Shown: positions 7,492 to 16,701, counted from the stretch's first letter. The stretch is DNA of 64,000 nt from Streptomyces sp. CA-278952 (GCF_028747205.1 NZ_CP112880.1:1116001-1180000); one strand, 5' to 3'. A program made the numbers and translations. Notes: a model not told the origin generated them from the sequence alone.

Positions 7492-9504
7492 ATGAACGAA
7501 CGTCAGAAGGACCGGCCCTGGCTCATGCGGACGTACGCCGGTCACTCGACCGCCGAGGCGTCCAACGAGCTGTACCGCCGCAACCTCGCCAAGGGCCAGA
7601 CGGGTCTCTCGGTCGCCTTCGATCTGCCCACGCAGACCGGATACGACCCGGACCACCTTCTCGCCCGCGGCGAGGTGGGCCGTGTCGGCGTTCCCGTCTC
7701 GCACCTCGGTGACATGCGGCGGCTGTTCCAGGACATCCCCCTGGAGCAGATGAACACCTCGATGACGATCAACGCGACCGCCATGTGGCTGCTGGCGCTC
7801 TACCAGGTGGTCGCCCAGGAGCAGGGGGCCGACCCCGACAGGCTCCAGGGGACCACACAGAACGACATCGTGAAGGAGTACCTCTCGCGCGGGACGCACG
7901 TCTTCCCGCCGGTGCCCTCACTGCGGCTGACCACGGACATGATCACGTACACGGTCGACCGCATCCCCAAGTGGAACCCCATCAACATCTGCAGCTACCA
8001 CCTCCAGGAGGCGGGGGCCACCCCGGTCCAGGAGATCGCGTACGCCATGTCGACCGCCATCGCGGTGCTCGACGCGGTCCGCGACTCGGGCCAGGTGCCC
8101 GAGGAGAAGTTCGGGGACGTGGTCGCCCGGATCTCGTTCTTCGTGAACGCGGGCGTCCGCTTCATCGAGGAGATGTGCAAGATGCGTGCCTTCGGCCGCA
8201 TCTGGGACCGCGTCACCCGCGAGCGGTACGGCATCGCCGACCCCAAGCAGCGCCGATTCCGCTACGGCGTCCAGGTCAACTCCCTCGGGCTGACCGAGGC
8301 GCAGCCGGAGAACAACGTCCAGCGCATCGTCCTGGAGATGCTGGCCGTCACCCTCTCCAAGGACGCCCGCGCCCGCGCCGTACAGCTGCCGGCCTGGAAC
8401 GAGGCGCTGGGGCTCCCCCGGCCCTGGGACCAGCAGTGGTCGCTACGGATCCAGCAGGTGCTGGCGCACGAGAGCGATCTGCTGGAGTACGAGGACATCT
8501 TCGCCGGTTCGCACGTCATCGAGGCCAAGGTGGACTCGCTGGTCGAGGAGTCGCTGGCGGAGATCGACCGGATCCAGCAGATGGGCGGCGCGATGGCGGC
8601 CGTCGAGTCGGGTTACCTCAAGTCGGAGCTGGTCTCCTCGCACGCGGCACGGCGGGCCCGGATCGAGGGCGGTGAGGAGAAGATCGTCGGCGTCAACATC
8701 TACGAGTCCACCGAGCCCAGCCCGCTCACCGCCGACCTCGACGGCGCGATCATGACGGTCGACCCCGAGAACGAGGCCCGGGTCGTGGCCGCCCTGCACG
8801 AGTGGCGGGACAACCGCGACGAGACGCGCGCCTCCGAGGCACTGGCCGCGCTGAAGAAGGCCGCAGCCGGCACCGAGAACATGATGGAGGCCACCGTCGA
8901 GTGCGCCCGGGCCGGCGTCACCACCGGCGAGTGGTCCTGGGCGCTGCGGGACGTCTTCGGCGAGTTCCGAGCGCCGACCGGGGTCTCCTCGGCCCCGGTG
9001 GCGGTCACCGCCGAGCCGGGCAGCACGCTCGCCCTGGTCCGCGAGAAGGTCACCCGCACCGCCGCCGACCTGGACGTGGGGCGGCTGCGGCTGCTGGTCG
9101 GCAAGCCGGGCCTGGACGGGCACTCCAACGGGGCCGAGCAGATCGCCGTACGGGCCAGGGACGCCGGGTTCGAGGTCGTCTACCAGGGCATCCGGCTGAC
9201 CCCCGAGCAGATCACCGACGCGGCGATCGCCGAGGACGTGCACTGTGTGGGGCTCTCCATCCTGTCCGGCTCGCACGCCGAGCTGGTGCCCGACGTCCTG
9301 CACCGGCTGCGCGCGGCCGGGGCCCCGGACATCCCGGTGATCGCGGGCGGCATCATCCCGCCGGCCGACGCCGCCGCACTCGTCGAAGCCGGTGTGGCCG
9401 CCGTCTTCACCCCGAAGGATTTCGGCATCACCGAGATCATCGGCCGTATCGTCGACGAGATCCGGAAAGCGAACCAGCTCGACCCTCTGGAGGTCCCCGC
9501 ATGA
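7492..9504 (+). CDS. ecm: Ethylmalonyl-CoA mutase (B12-dependent)
   Basis: 670 residues. The N-terminal methylmalonyl-CoA mutase barrel begins near the start (RPWLMRTYAGHSTAEASNELYR, GQTGLSVAFDLPTQTGYD). The C-terminal cobalamin-binding domain (~500-660) carries LDGHSNGAEQ, the D-x-H-x-x-G lower-ligand motif, and VIAGGIIPPADAAAL. Long known as MeaA-like, this clade rearranges (2R)-ethylmalonyl-CoA to (2S)-methylsuccinyl-CoA. It is a single chain with both domains, unlike the two-subunit methylmalonyl-CoA mutases of streptomycetes. Its operon position between ccr and the lyase gene fixes the assignment. The last codons overlap the next start (ATGA). Confidence 0.96.
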   Translation: MNERQKDRPWLMRTYAGHSTAEASNELYRRNLAKGQTGLSVAFDLPTQTGYDPDHLLARGEVGRVGVPVSHLGDMRRLFQDIPLEQMNTSMTINATAMWLLALYQVVAQEQGADPDRLQGTTQNDIVKEYLSRGTHVFPPVPSLRLTTDMITYTVDRIPKWNPINICSYHLQEAGATPVQEIAYAMSTAIAVLDAVRDSGQVPEEKFGDVVARISFFVNAGVRFIEEMCKMRAFGRIWDRVTRERYGIADPKQRRFRYGVQVNSLGLTEAQPENNVQRIVLEMLAVTLSKDARARAVQLPAWNEALGLPRPWDQQWSLRIQQVLAHESDLLEYEDIFAGSHVIEAKVDSLVEESLAEIDRIQQMGGAMAAVESGYLKSELVSSHAARRARIEGGEEKIVGVNIYESTEPSPLTADLDGAIMTVDPENEARVVAALHEWRDNRDETRASEALAALKKAAAGTENMMEATVECARAGVTTGEWSWALRDVFGEFRAPTGVSSAPVAVTAEPGSTLALVREKVTRTAADLDVGRLRLLVGKPGLDGHSNGAEQIAVRARDAGFEVVYQGIRLTPEQITDAAIAEDVHCVGLSILSGSHAELVPDVLHRLRAAGAPDIPVIAGGIIPPADAAALVEAGVAAVFTPKDFGITEIIGRIVDEIRKANQLDPLEVPA

Positions 9505-10475
9505 CCACGCCAAACCCGTCCGTCAACCGGCTGCGCCCCCGCCGCTCGTGTCTGGCCGTTCCGGGCTCGAACCCGCGCTTCCTGGAGAAGGCCCAGGGCC
9601 TCCCGGCCGACCAGGTCTTCCTGGACCTGGAGGACGCCTGCGCGCCGCTCGCCAAGGAGGGCGCGCGCCACACCATCGTCGACGCGCTGAACAACGGTGA
9701 CTGGAGCGGCAAGACCCGGGTCGTGCGGGTCAACGACTGGACGACGCACTGGACGTACCGGGATGTCATCACGGTCGTCGAGGGCGCGGGGCCGAACCTC
9801 GACTGCATCATGCTGCCGAAGGTCCAGGACGCCCAGCAGGTCGTGGCGCTGGACCTGCTGCTGACCCAGATCGAGAAGACGATGGGCTTCGAGGCCGGGA
9901 GGATCGGCATCGAGGCGCAGATCGAGAACGCCAAGGGCCTGGTGAACATCGACGACATCGCCGCCGCCTCGCCCCGCCTGGAGACGCTGATCTTCGGCCC
10001 GGCCGACTTCATGGCCTCGATCAACATGAAGACCCTGGTCGTCGGCCAGCAGCCGCCCGGCTACCCGGCGGACGCCTACCACTACATCCTGATGCGCATC
10101 CTGATGGCGGCCCGTACGCACGACCTCCAGGCGATCGACGGCCCGTTCCTCCAGATCCGCGACGTGGACGCCTACCGCGAGGTGGCCGGCCGCGCTGCCG
10201 CCCTCGGCTTCGACGGCAAGTGGGTGCTGCACCCGGGTCAGGTCGACGCGGCGAACGAGGTGTTCTCGCCCTCGCAGGAGGACTACGACCACGCCGAGCT
10301 GATCCTCGACGCCTATGACTGGTGCACCTCCGAGGAGGGCGGCAAGAAGGGCTCCGCGATGCTCGGCGACGAGATGATCGACGAGGCCAGCCGCAAGATG
10401 GCGCTCGTCATCGCGGGCAAGGGCCGGGCCGCCGGAATGCGGCGCACCTCCAAGTTCGAAGCCCCGGAGGCCTGA
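9501..10475 (+). CDS. mcl: Malyl-CoA/beta-methylmalyl-CoA lyase (CitE-like)
   Basis: 324 residues, ATG in an ATGA overlap with the mutase stop; RBS CTGGAGG. HpcH/HpaI aldolase/CitE fold: RRSCLAVPGSNPRFLEKA, the acidic VFLDLEDACAP, IEAQIENAKGL (Mg-binding Glu) and FGPADFMASI (Mg-binding Asp). In the ethylmalonyl-CoA pathway it cleaves (2R,3S)-beta-methylmalyl-CoA to glyoxylate and propionyl-CoA; some members also act on malyl-CoA. The C-terminal ~50 residues (SEEGGKKGSAMLGDEMIDEASRK) match the Mcl1 rather than the citrate-lyase subgroup. Two nucleotides separate it from the hydratase gene. Confidence 0.93.
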   Translation: MTTPNPSVNRLRPRRSCLAVPGSNPRFLEKAQGLPADQVFLDLEDACAPLAKEGARHTIVDALNNGDWSGKTRVVRVNDWTTHWTYRDVITVVEGAGPNLDCIMLPKVQDAQQVVALDLLLTQIEKTMGFEAGRIGIEAQIENAKGLVNIDDIAAASPRLETLIFGPADFMASINMKTLVVGQQPPGYPADAYHYILMRILMAARTHDLQAIDGPFLQIRDVDAYREVAGRAAALGFDGKWVLHPGQVDAANEVFSPSQEDYDHAELILDAYDWCTSEEGGKKGSAMLGDEMIDEASRKMALVIAGKGRAAGMRRTSKFEAPEA

Positions 10476-10477
10476 TC

Positions 10478-10981
10478 ATGCAGTTCGGACGCACGTATGA
10501 GGAGTTCGAGGTCGGTGCCGTTTACAAGCACTGGCCCGGAAAAACGGTCACGGAATACGACGACCACCTCTTCTGTCTGCTGACCATGAATCACCACCCG
10601 CTGCACCTGGACAGCAACTACGCGGAGAACACGACCGACTTCGGAAAGAACGTGGTCGTCGGCAACTACGTCTACTCGCTGCTGCTCGGTATGTCGGTGC
10701 CCGACGTCTCCGGAAAGGCCATCGCCAACCTGGAGGTCGAATCGCTGAAGCACATCGCGCCGACCTTCCACGGCGACACGGTCTACGGCGAGACGACCGT
10801 GCTGGACAAGACGCCGTCGAAGTCCAAGAGCGACCGCGGCATCGTGTACGTGGAGACCAGGGGCTACAAGCAGGACGGCACGGTCGTCTGCGTGTTCCGC
10901 CGCAAGGTGATGGTCCCCACCGAGACGTACATCAAGGAGCGCGGCGGGGAGCAGCCCGGCCGCCCGACGCCCGCCAAGTAA
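10478..10981 (+). CDS. mch: Mesaconyl-CoA hydratase (MaoC-like)
   Basis: 167 residues; RBS CCCCGGAGG lies inside the end of the upstream gene. Single hot-dog MaoC fold: FEVGAVYKHWPGKTVTEYD, then DDHLFCLLTMNHHPLHLD with the hydratase-2 Asp/His pair, and FHGDTVYGETTVLDK. In this operon it hydrates mesaconyl-C1-CoA to beta-methylmalyl-CoA, the substrate of the upstream lyase. It is about half the length of the Rhodobacter Mch (a double hot-dog protein) and is presumed to form the active double fold by dimerising. Confidence 0.9.
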   Translation: MQFGRTYEEFEVGAVYKHWPGKTVTEYDDHLFCLLTMNHHPLHLDSNYAENTTDFGKNVVVGNYVYSLLLGMSVPDVSGKAIANLEVESLKHIAPTFHGDTVYGETTVLDKTPSKSKSDRGIVYVETRGYKQDGTVVCVFRRKVMVPTETYIKERGGEQPGRPTPAK

Positions 10982-11030
10982 CCGTGTGAAGCCTTGAGAC
11001 CATCCGCGTGAAGCCACAGGAGAAGCAGCC

Positions 11031-12236
11031 ATGACGCGACTCGCCCAGACCGCCGGTCTGAACGACATCCAGCGGGAAATCCTCGCCACCGTCCGGGATT
11101 TCGTCGACAAGGAGATCATTCCGGTCGCGACCCGGCTGGAGCACCGCGACGAGTACCCCACGGAGATCGTCGAGGGGCTGAAGGAACTCGGCCTGTTCGG
11201 GCTGATGATCCCCGAGGAGTACGGGGGGCTGGGTGAGTCGCTGCTCACCTACGCGCTGTGCGTGGAGGAGATCGCGCGCGGCTGGATGAGCGTCTCGGGC
11301 ATCATCAACACGCATTTCATCGTGGCCTACATGCTCAAGCAGCACGGCACCCAGGAACAGAAGGACACCTTCCTGCCGCGCATGGCGCTGGGCGAGGTGC
11401 GCGGGGCCTTCTCGATGTCGGAGCCGGCGCTCGGCTCGGATGTCTCGGCGATCTCGTCGAAGGGCGTCAGGGACGGCGACGCATACGTCCTCAACGGCCA
11501 GAAGATGTGGCTGACGAACGGCGGAACGTCGAATCTGGTGGCCGTCCTCTGCCGAAGTGACGAAGGCCACCCGGAGGGCACCGCGCCCCACAAGTCGATG
11601 ACGACCTTCCTCATCGAGAAGGAGCCCGGCTTCGGAGAGGTCCGGCCCGGCCTGACCATCCCCGGAAAGATCGACAAGATGGGCTACAAGGGCGTCGACA
11701 CGACCGAGCTCATCATGGACGACCTGCGCATTCCGGCCAATCGCGTCCTCGGTGGCACGACCGGCCGAGGGTTTTACCAAATGATGGACGGCGTCGAGGT
11801 CGGCCGGGTGAATGTCGCCGCGCGTGGTTGCGGTGTCGCGCAACGTGCATTTGAACTGGGCGTTTCATACGCCCAGCAGCGTCACACCTTCGGCAAACCG
11901 ATCGCCCAGCACCAGGCGATCCAGTTCAAACTGGCTGAAATGGCCACCAAGGTCGAAGCCGCTCATGCGATGATGGTCAATGCGGCACGCAAAAAGGACT
12001 CCGGGGAACGAAACGACCTGGAGGCAGGGATGGCGAAGTACCTCGCCTCCGAGTACTGCAAGGAAGTCGTCGAGGACGCCTTCCGTATCCACGGCGGTTA
12101 CGGCTTCTCCAAGGAGTACGAGATCGAGCGCCTCTACCGCGAGGCACCGATGCTGCTGATCGGTGAAGGTACCGCCGAGATCCAGAAAATGATCATTGGC
12201 CGGCGCCTCTTGGAGGAGTACCGATTCCAGGGCTGA
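11031..12236 (+). CDS. mcd: Acyl-CoA dehydrogenase, probable (2S)-methylsuccinyl-CoA dehydrogenase
   Basis: 401 residues, RBS ACAGGAGAAG. Full acyl-CoA dehydrogenase architecture: helical N-domain (IQREILATVRDFVDKEIIPVA), FAD/substrate motif FSMSEPALGSDVSAI, WLTNGGTSNL, and C-domain YAQQRHTFGKPIAQHQAIQ with IGEGTAEIQKMIIGRR. Placed with ccr, ecm, mch and mcl, it should oxidise methylsuccinyl-CoA to mesaconyl-CoA and pass electrons to ETF. The only etfBA pair in the window (41888-43696) shares the ccr operator architecture, which supports that link. It is shorter than the ~550-residue Rhodobacter Mcd, so it belongs to a different subgroup and the exact substrate is inferred from context. Confidence 0.88.
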   Translation: MTRLAQTAGLNDIQREILATVRDFVDKEIIPVATRLEHRDEYPTEIVEGLKELGLFGLMIPEEYGGLGESLLTYALCVEEIARGWMSVSGIINTHFIVAYMLKQHGTQEQKDTFLPRMALGEVRGAFSMSEPALGSDVSAISSKGVRDGDAYVLNGQKMWLTNGGTSNLVAVLCRSDEGHPEGTAPHKSMTTFLIEKEPGFGEVRPGLTIPGKIDKMGYKGVDTTELIMDDLRIPANRVLGGTTGRGFYQMMDGVEVGRVNVAARGCGVAQRAFELGVSYAQQRHTFGKPIAQHQAIQFKLAEMATKVEAAHAMMVNAARKKDSGERNDLEAGMAKYLASEYCKEVVEDAFRIHGGYGFSKEYEIERLYREAPMLLIGEGTAEIQKMIIGRRLLEEYRFQG

Positions 12237-12326
12237 TTGTCCCTTTCAGGGTGATTTGGTGGCGAAGAACGTCACACCGGGTCACCCTCGACGGGTGCCT
12301 TTCCGCCGTCCGACTCGGCTGCTGGC

Positions 12327-12357
12327 TTGCCCAGTTGCGCCCGGCAACCGATAGCAT
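12327..12357 (+). promoter_or_regulatory. Candidate promoter for psd-pssA
   Basis: TTGCCC (12327-12332), 19-bp spacer, TAGCAT (12352-12357), ~60 bp upstream of the psd ATG. The upstream operon ends at 12236. Only a weak CACCC/GGGTG hairpin lies between, so some read-through from the ccr operon is possible. Confidence 0.4.
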
Positions 12358-12416
12358 CGCCGGAAAGCCGCCGTCCCCCGTTGCCAGCGCGGCATCATCC
12401 GCTACGAAGGTCATTC

Positions 12417-13064
12417 ATGCCCGACAGCACTTCCTCCGCATCCCGCGGCGGGGTCCGCATCGCCCGCGGAGCATCGCCGTGGCTCCTGCCGACCGTCGCC
12501 ACCGCAGCCCTCAGCCTGGCCCGCGCCCGCAAGTCGGGGCGCTGGGCAGCAGTGGCTGTGCCCACCACCGCGCTCGCGGCGGGCATGCTGTGGTTCTTCC
12601 GTGACCCCGAGCGCGAGATCACTGACGGCCGGGTCATCTCCCCGGCCGACGGTGTGGTGCAGAGCATCATGCCGTGGAAGGACGGGCGCACCCGCGTCGC
12701 GATCTTCATGAGCCCGCTCAACGTCCACGTCAACCGCGCTCCGCTGGCGGGCACCGTGACGTCGGTCGAGCACATCCCGGGCGGCTTCGTTCCGGCGTTC
12801 AACAAGGAGAGCGAGAACAACGAGCGCGTTGTCTGGCACTTCGACACCGAGCTCGGCGACATCGAGATGGTGCAGATCGCGGGAGCGGTCGCCCGTCGCA
12901 TCGTGCCGTACCTCCCCGAGGGCACGAAGGTGGAGCAGGGCGAACGCATCGGCCTGATCCGCTTCGGCTCGCGCGTGGACATCTACCTCCCGGAGGGTAT
13001 CGATGTCGCGGTCGAGGTCGGTCAGGCCACCACCGCGGGGGTGACTCGAATTGACCGTGATTGA
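12417..13064 (+). CDS. psd: Phosphatidylserine decarboxylase proenzyme
   Basis: 215 residues from ATG 12417. A hydrophobic N-terminal stretch (WLLPTVATAALSLARA and AAVAVPTTALAAGMLWFF) anchors the enzyme, followed by the family block FFRDPERE, ISPADGVV and SPLNVHVNRAP. The Gly-Ser self-cleavage site is FGSR near residue 183; Ser becomes the pyruvoyl group. This is the short type II-like PSD found in actinobacteria and many other bacteria. It makes phosphatidylethanolamine at the membrane. Its 3' end overlaps pssA by 14 bp (8 bp if pssA starts at GTG 13057), so the substrate-supplying and substrate-using enzymes are co-translated. Confidence 0.96.
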   Translation: MPDSTSSASRGGVRIARGASPWLLPTVATAALSLARARKSGRWAAVAVPTTALAAGMLWFFRDPEREITDGRVISPADGVVQSIMPWKDGRTRVAIFMSPLNVHVNRAPLAGTVTSVEHIPGGFVPAFNKESENNERVVWHFDTELGDIEMVQIAGAVARRIVPYLPEGTKVEQGERIGLIRFGSRVDIYLPEGIDVAVEVGQATTAGVTRIDRD

Positions 13065-13914
13065 TCCTGATACCAAGGCCGGCTGGGTGCCGGAGGCCGA
13101 CGACGAGAACGACGTCGACGGCGCGGAGGACATGCCGCTCTCCATGCGGCTGTCGATAGCGGACACGCTCACACTCGGTAACGCGACGTGCGGATTCATG
13201 GCGGTGTACTTCACCACCACGGGCATCCTCATCCCGCACCTCACGGGCAGCGAAGAGACGGGCATGGCCCGGCACTCGGCCGCCACCGCCGTGATCCTCA
13301 TGCTGATGGCCGCGATCTTCGACCTGTTCGACGGTCTCGTGGCGCGCAAGCTGCGCTCCTCGCCGATGGGCGCCGAGCTGGACAACCTCTCGGACCTCAT
13401 CAGCTTCGGGCTCGCACCGGCCTACTTCGTGCTCGTGTACGGCATGGTCGCCGACGACGCCCATCAGCGGGTGTCGGCGCTGGCGGCGATCGTCGTGTTG
13501 CTGGCGGTGGTCCTCAGGCTTGCGAGATTCTCCTGTGTGACGCTGAAGGACGGCATGTTCCAGGGCATGCCGAGCCCCTTCGGAGCGCTGACGGTCGTCT
13601 CGATCGTGCTCCTGGAGCTGCCCTTCCCGCCCACCCTGCTGGCGATCGTCGGGGTGGCGTGGCTGATGGTGAGCCGGGTGGAGTACCCCAAGCCGCGGGG
13701 CGTCCTCGCGGTGGCGATGCTCGGCTGGATCGTGGCCGCGATGGGGCTGCTCGCCGCGTGGGCGTTCGACGCGCCCGGCGGTCAGCTGCTGCTCCAGACC
13801 GGCTGCGCGCTCCAGGTGGTGCTCGGCGCGGTGATCCCGCTGTTCGCCACGGCGCGACGGGTGAACACGTTCCGTGACAACCGGCGCGAGGCGCGGGCGG
13901 CACAGCTGCCGTAG
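13051..13914 (+). CDS. pssA: CDP-diacylglycerol-serine O-phosphatidyltransferase
   Basis: 287 residues from TTG 13051, which has GGGGG nine bases upstream; GTG 13057 is the alternative. CDP-alcohol phosphotransferase signature is intact: DG-x2-AR-x8-G-x3-D-x3-D in FDGLVARKLRSSPMG followed by AELDNLSD. Six or more hydrophobic segments follow (LAAIVVLLAVVLRLA, VVSIVLLELPFPPTLLAIVGV, VLAVAMLGWIVAAMGLLAAW). It condenses CDP-DAG and serine into phosphatidylserine, which Psd decarboxylates. The C-terminal half after the catalytic loop is longer than minimal CDP-alcohol transferases. A perfect terminator hairpin lies 22 bp past the stop. Confidence 0.95.
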   Translation: MTVIDPDTKAGWVPEADDENDVDGAEDMPLSMRLSIADTLTLGNATCGFMAVYFTTTGILIPHLTGSEETGMARHSAATAVILMLMAAIFDLFDGLVARKLRSSPMGAELDNLSDLISFGLAPAYFVLVYGMVADDAHQRVSALAAIVVLLAVVLRLARFSCVTLKDGMFQGMPSPFGALTVVSIVLLELPFPPTLLAIVGVAWLMVSRVEYPKPRGVLAVAMLGWIVAAMGLLAAWAFDAPGGQLLLQTGCALQVVLGAVIPLFATARRVNTFRDNRREARAAQLP

Positions 13915-13936
13915 CGGCGACACGCGAAGACAGGGC

Positions 13937-13972
13937 GAGGGCCCCGGATGCTCCCCGGCATCCGGGGCCCTC
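13937..13972. terminator. Bidirectional hairpin terminator
   Basis: Perfect 15-bp stem (13937-13951 with 13958-13972) and 6-nt loop between convergent pssA and the PIG-L gene. There is no U-tract, as is usual in Streptomyces. Confidence 0.8.
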
Positions 13973-14021
13973 GTGCGTTCGCCGCCATGCCCGGGCGCGC
14001 GTCCGTTCCCGGGCACCCGCG

Positions 14022-14774
14022 TCACTCCTGGTCGCGGGGTTCCAGGCTCCAGATCAGCTCGGCGCGCAGCGGGCCCGTCCGGGAGAGCACCGCTCCGTGG
14101 ACGGGGGCGAGCCCGGCGAGCTGGGAGGCATGGCACAGGACCGCCTCGCGCTTGGCCGCCCACCGCTCGTCGGAGAGCACCAGCTCATGGCGGACGGTGA
14201 GCCGGTGGGTGCGGTTCAGCTCCTGGTAGGCGGGCCCCCAGTCCTCGCTCGCGGCCAGTGCCTCGCCCGCCCCGGGGGTGCCCCATTCGGGGAGGTGTCC
14301 GGTGTACGGCAGGTCGGCGTAGACCCAGGGCTCGGGGGCCCCGGCCGCGGCGAGGACGCGCTGGGTGCGCAGCCGGACCGCCTCGTGGTCCGGCTGGTTG
14401 GTGGCGAGCGGTACGAGCACCCGGGTGCCGGGGGCCAGCGAGCGCAGCAGGGCGTCGAGTCCGGCGGGCTCGTCGCCCTCGCCGACGTACGGGCCGTCGG
14501 GGTGGTCGACGAGGACCTGCTCGGCCCCCAGCAGCTCGCAGGAGCGGGCGTCCTCGGCCCGCCGCGCCCGGTACGCCTCGACGGCGGAGCTGAACCCGCA
14601 GAGGGCGTCCCACCCCGAGACCGGGAGGCCGGGGGCCGGGGAGCCGCCGTGGACGGTGACCACCGCGAGGGGGCCGGGCAGGGTGGGCAGCAGTCCCGCG
14701 AGGGAGAGGGCGGCGTCGTCGAAGTGCGGCGAGATGACGACGGTGCGCCAGGGCGGGGGTACGGCGATGGGCAC
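14022..14774 (-). CDS. PIG-L family N-acetylglucosamine deacetylase-like protein
   Basis: 250 residues from GTG 14774 (CGGAGGAACC upstream). Zinc motif PHFDDAAL near residue 18 corresponds to the family PHPDD block (Pro to Phe change at the third position), and NQPDHEAV supplies the third metal ligand. No signal peptide. Family members remove acetyl groups from GlcNAc-type sugars, e.g. in mycothiol or glycoconjugate pathways. Last gene of a three-gene unit with the DUF1796 and NodS-like methyltransferase genes (spacing 43 and 11 bp), so probably part of a small glycan-modifying or secondary pathway. The acceptor sugar is unknown. Confidence 0.85.
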   Translation of the reverse strand: MPIAVPPPWRTVVISPHFDDAALSLAGLLPTLPGPLAVVTVHGGSPAPGLPVSGWDALCGFSSAVEAYRARRAEDARSCELLGAEQVLVDHPDGPYVGEGDEPAGLDALLRSLAPGTRVLVPLATNQPDHEAVRLRTQRVLAAAGAPEPWVYADLPYTGHLPEWGTPGAGEALAASEDWGPAYQELNRTHRLTVRHELVLSDERWAAKREAVLCHASQLAGLAPVHGAVLSRTGPLRAELIWSLEPRDQE

Positions 14775-14817
14775 GGTTCCTCCGGAGGGGGTTGCGGGCG
14801 GCTCGGCGGGCGGGTGG

Positions 14818-15441
14818 TCAGGGCCCGGGGGCGCGGCGGGGGATGTCCAGCGGGGCCAGGGCGGCGTCCCAGGCGGCGTCGTCGCCCTCCCAGCGGCCCG
14901 GGCTGAGGGCGGCCGTGCCCCACAGGACGCCGGGCGGGAGTGCGCCGGCGTCCGTCGGGGGCGTACGGCGCAGCCACAGCAGGTCGAAGTCGTGGTCCGG
15001 GTAGCGGGTGCGCAGCAACCGGTGGAGGTCGGCCAGTTCGGGGGCGCCGCTCTCGTCGAACGCGTCCTGGTGGACGTACAGGACACGCGACCGGGAGGCG
15101 GTCAGGGCCCGCCAGCGGGCTGCGAGGTGGGTGAACTTGGCCCGGACCTCCGGATGCTGCTCGGCGATGAGGACCGGGGTCAGCCCGGTGCCCTCCGGGG
15201 CGTGGAACTCGTGGAAGAAGCGGATGTTCGAGCCCCGGTCCCGTACGCAGGCGCCGTCGCTGAACGGTTCGCCCAGGCCGGGGCGGAGTACGTTGGCGAA
15301 GTCGGCCTCGATGGTCTCCTTCACGGCGGTGAGGTCGAGGTCGAGCCAGTCGAAGAAGTGGGCCCGCTCGACGCCGGTGATCCGGCGGAGCTGGTAGGTC
15401 GACTCGCAGTGGTAGCCGAGCCCGACGCAGACGTCGTACAT
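14818..15441 (-). CDS. DUF1796 putative papain-like cysteine peptidase
   Basis: 207 residues, ATG 15441. Opens with VCVGLGYHCESTYQLR, the G-x-x-C nucleophile region of DUF1796, followed by AHFFDWLDLDLTAV. LYVHQDAFDES and FDLLWLRRTP fit later blocks of the domain. The catalytic assignment (Cys near residue 12) is from family prediction only; biochemical activity of the family is not established as far as I know. Middle gene of the PIG-L / DUF1796 / methyltransferase unit. DUF1796 genes are often found beside glycosyltransferases, so a glycan context is plausible. Confidence 0.75.
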   Translation of the reverse strand: MYDVCVGLGYHCESTYQLRRITGVERAHFFDWLDLDLTAVKETIEADFANVLRPGLGEPFSDGACVRDRGSNIRFFHEFHAPEGTGLTPVLIAEQHPEVRAKFTHLAARWRALTASRSRVLYVHQDAFDESGAPELADLHRLLRTRYPDHDFDLLWLRRTPPTDAGALPPGVLWGTAALSPGRWEGDDAAWDAALAPLDIPRRAPGP

Positions 15442-15452
15442 CGCGGACTCCG

Positions 15453-16601
15453 TCAGACGCCGGTGCGCCGCAGCAGGACGCCGATGCTGCCGCGCTTGCT
15501 CAGATAGGCGCGGCCGCCGCAGACGGCTTCCAGCGCCGGGGCGACGAGCGGCGTCTCGTCGGCCTTCTCCCAGTGCGGGGTGCGCTCGAGCCAGGGGGTC
15601 AGCCGGGCGGCGAGCGTCTCCGGTTCCAGGGCGACGAAGACCAGGTCGGCGGGGAGGCGGTCGAGCAGGGCGAGATCCTGGCCGTAATACAGCATCTCGA
15701 TCAGGAGGTAGGCCGCGCCCGGGAGTTCCTGGCGGGCGGCCAGGTCCTCCAGGGACTCGGCGTGGATGTGCGCGGTCTCCCCGGCGTGGGCGGTCAGCCG
15801 GTGGCGGAAGAGCGGGTTGGGTTCGGTCGCGTGGACGGTGAAGCCCTTGTCCACGAGCCGGGTGGTGAGGGCCCCTTCGCAGGCTCCGACCTCGACGAGG
15901 GGGCCGCTGCCGGGCGGGCGGTGTCCGGCGATCCACGCGACGGTGGCGTCCAGCCGCTCCGCCTCGTAGGCGGACGTGGCGAATTCCCAGGGGTCGGGCA
16001 CCGAGGCTGCGTCCTCGTCGAGGCTGGCCAGGAGCGCGAACAGCCGCTCGCGTTCGTCGGGTCCGGCAGCGAAGAAGCGTTCGGTGGCGTGGACCCGCCC
16101 GGTCCGGACGACGTGCTCCTCCGAGACGGTGCGCAGCAGGTGTCGGCAGTGCCGGTTGACGAAGCCGAGCTTGGCGGCGACCGCGGCCCGGACCAGGGGG
16201 CGGTCCAGGTCGCTGATGAACTGGAGGTAGGGCGAGTGGCCGACGGCGTGCAGGACGGGCCGTTCCCCGGCGGCGTCGGCGGCGTCCCGGCCGAGACGGC
16301 CGCGGCTGCGCCGGGTGTCGGCGGGCGAGTGGGTCCAGAGGCGGGCCGGGCCGCCCTGGGCCGATGCCTCGACGAGGGCCGCCAGGGCCTCGGGTCCAGG
16401 CGACGCGGCGTGCTCGTCGACCGGCCCGACCAGCGGGGCCAGGGCGTCGAGCCGTTCGGCGAGCGGCCGGCCCGCCGGGAGCATCAGGCGCTCGCCGGTG
16501 TCGCCGCACAGGACGTGGATCTCGTCCTCCTGGCCGCCGAGCACGGAGAGGAAGTCCAGAGCCGCGTCCTCGGCCCTGAGTACCGCCACGATGTCGATCA
16601 C
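15453..16601 (-). CDS. NodS-like SAM-dependent methyltransferase with novel N-terminal domain
   Basis: 382 residues, ATG 16601. The C-terminal half (~200-380) is a Rossmann methyltransferase of the NodS type: DPWEFATSAYEAERLDATVAW, then PLVEVGACEGALTTRLVDKG (SAM motif I, GACEG instead of GCGEG) and VHATEPNPLFRHRL. The N-terminal ~190 residues (FLSVLGGQEDEIHVLCGDTG; HSPYLQFISDLDRPLV) match nothing I recognise confidently. NodS proteins N-methylate chito-oligosaccharides after a deacetylase has exposed the amine, so pairing with a PIG-L deacetylase is chemically consistent. First gene of the unit; a DasR-like palindrome lies ~100 bp upstream. Confidence 0.8.
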   Translation of the reverse strand: MIDIVAVLRAEDAALDFLSVLGGQEDEIHVLCGDTGERLMLPAGRPLAERLDALAPLVGPVDEHAASPGPEALAALVEASAQGGPARLWTHSPADTRRSRGRLGRDAADAAGERPVLHAVGHSPYLQFISDLDRPLVRAAVAAKLGFVNRHCRHLLRTVSEEHVVRTGRVHATERFFAAGPDERERLFALLASLDEDAASVPDPWEFATSAYEAERLDATVAWIAGHRPPGSGPLVEVGACEGALTTRLVDKGFTVHATEPNPLFRHRLTAHAGETAHIHAESLEDLAARQELPGAAYLLIEMLYYGQDLALLDRLPADLVFVALEPETLAARLTPWLERTPHWEKADETPLVAPALEAVCGGRAYLSKRGSIGVLLRRTGV

Positions 16602-16701
16602 GGATGGATCCCCTCAGCAGGACTCGACAGGGCATGTTCGGAAGTCGGCGGACCCGGCCCGAAGGCGCGGAGTCCGGAATGAGCTAATCACCGGCATTCC
16701 A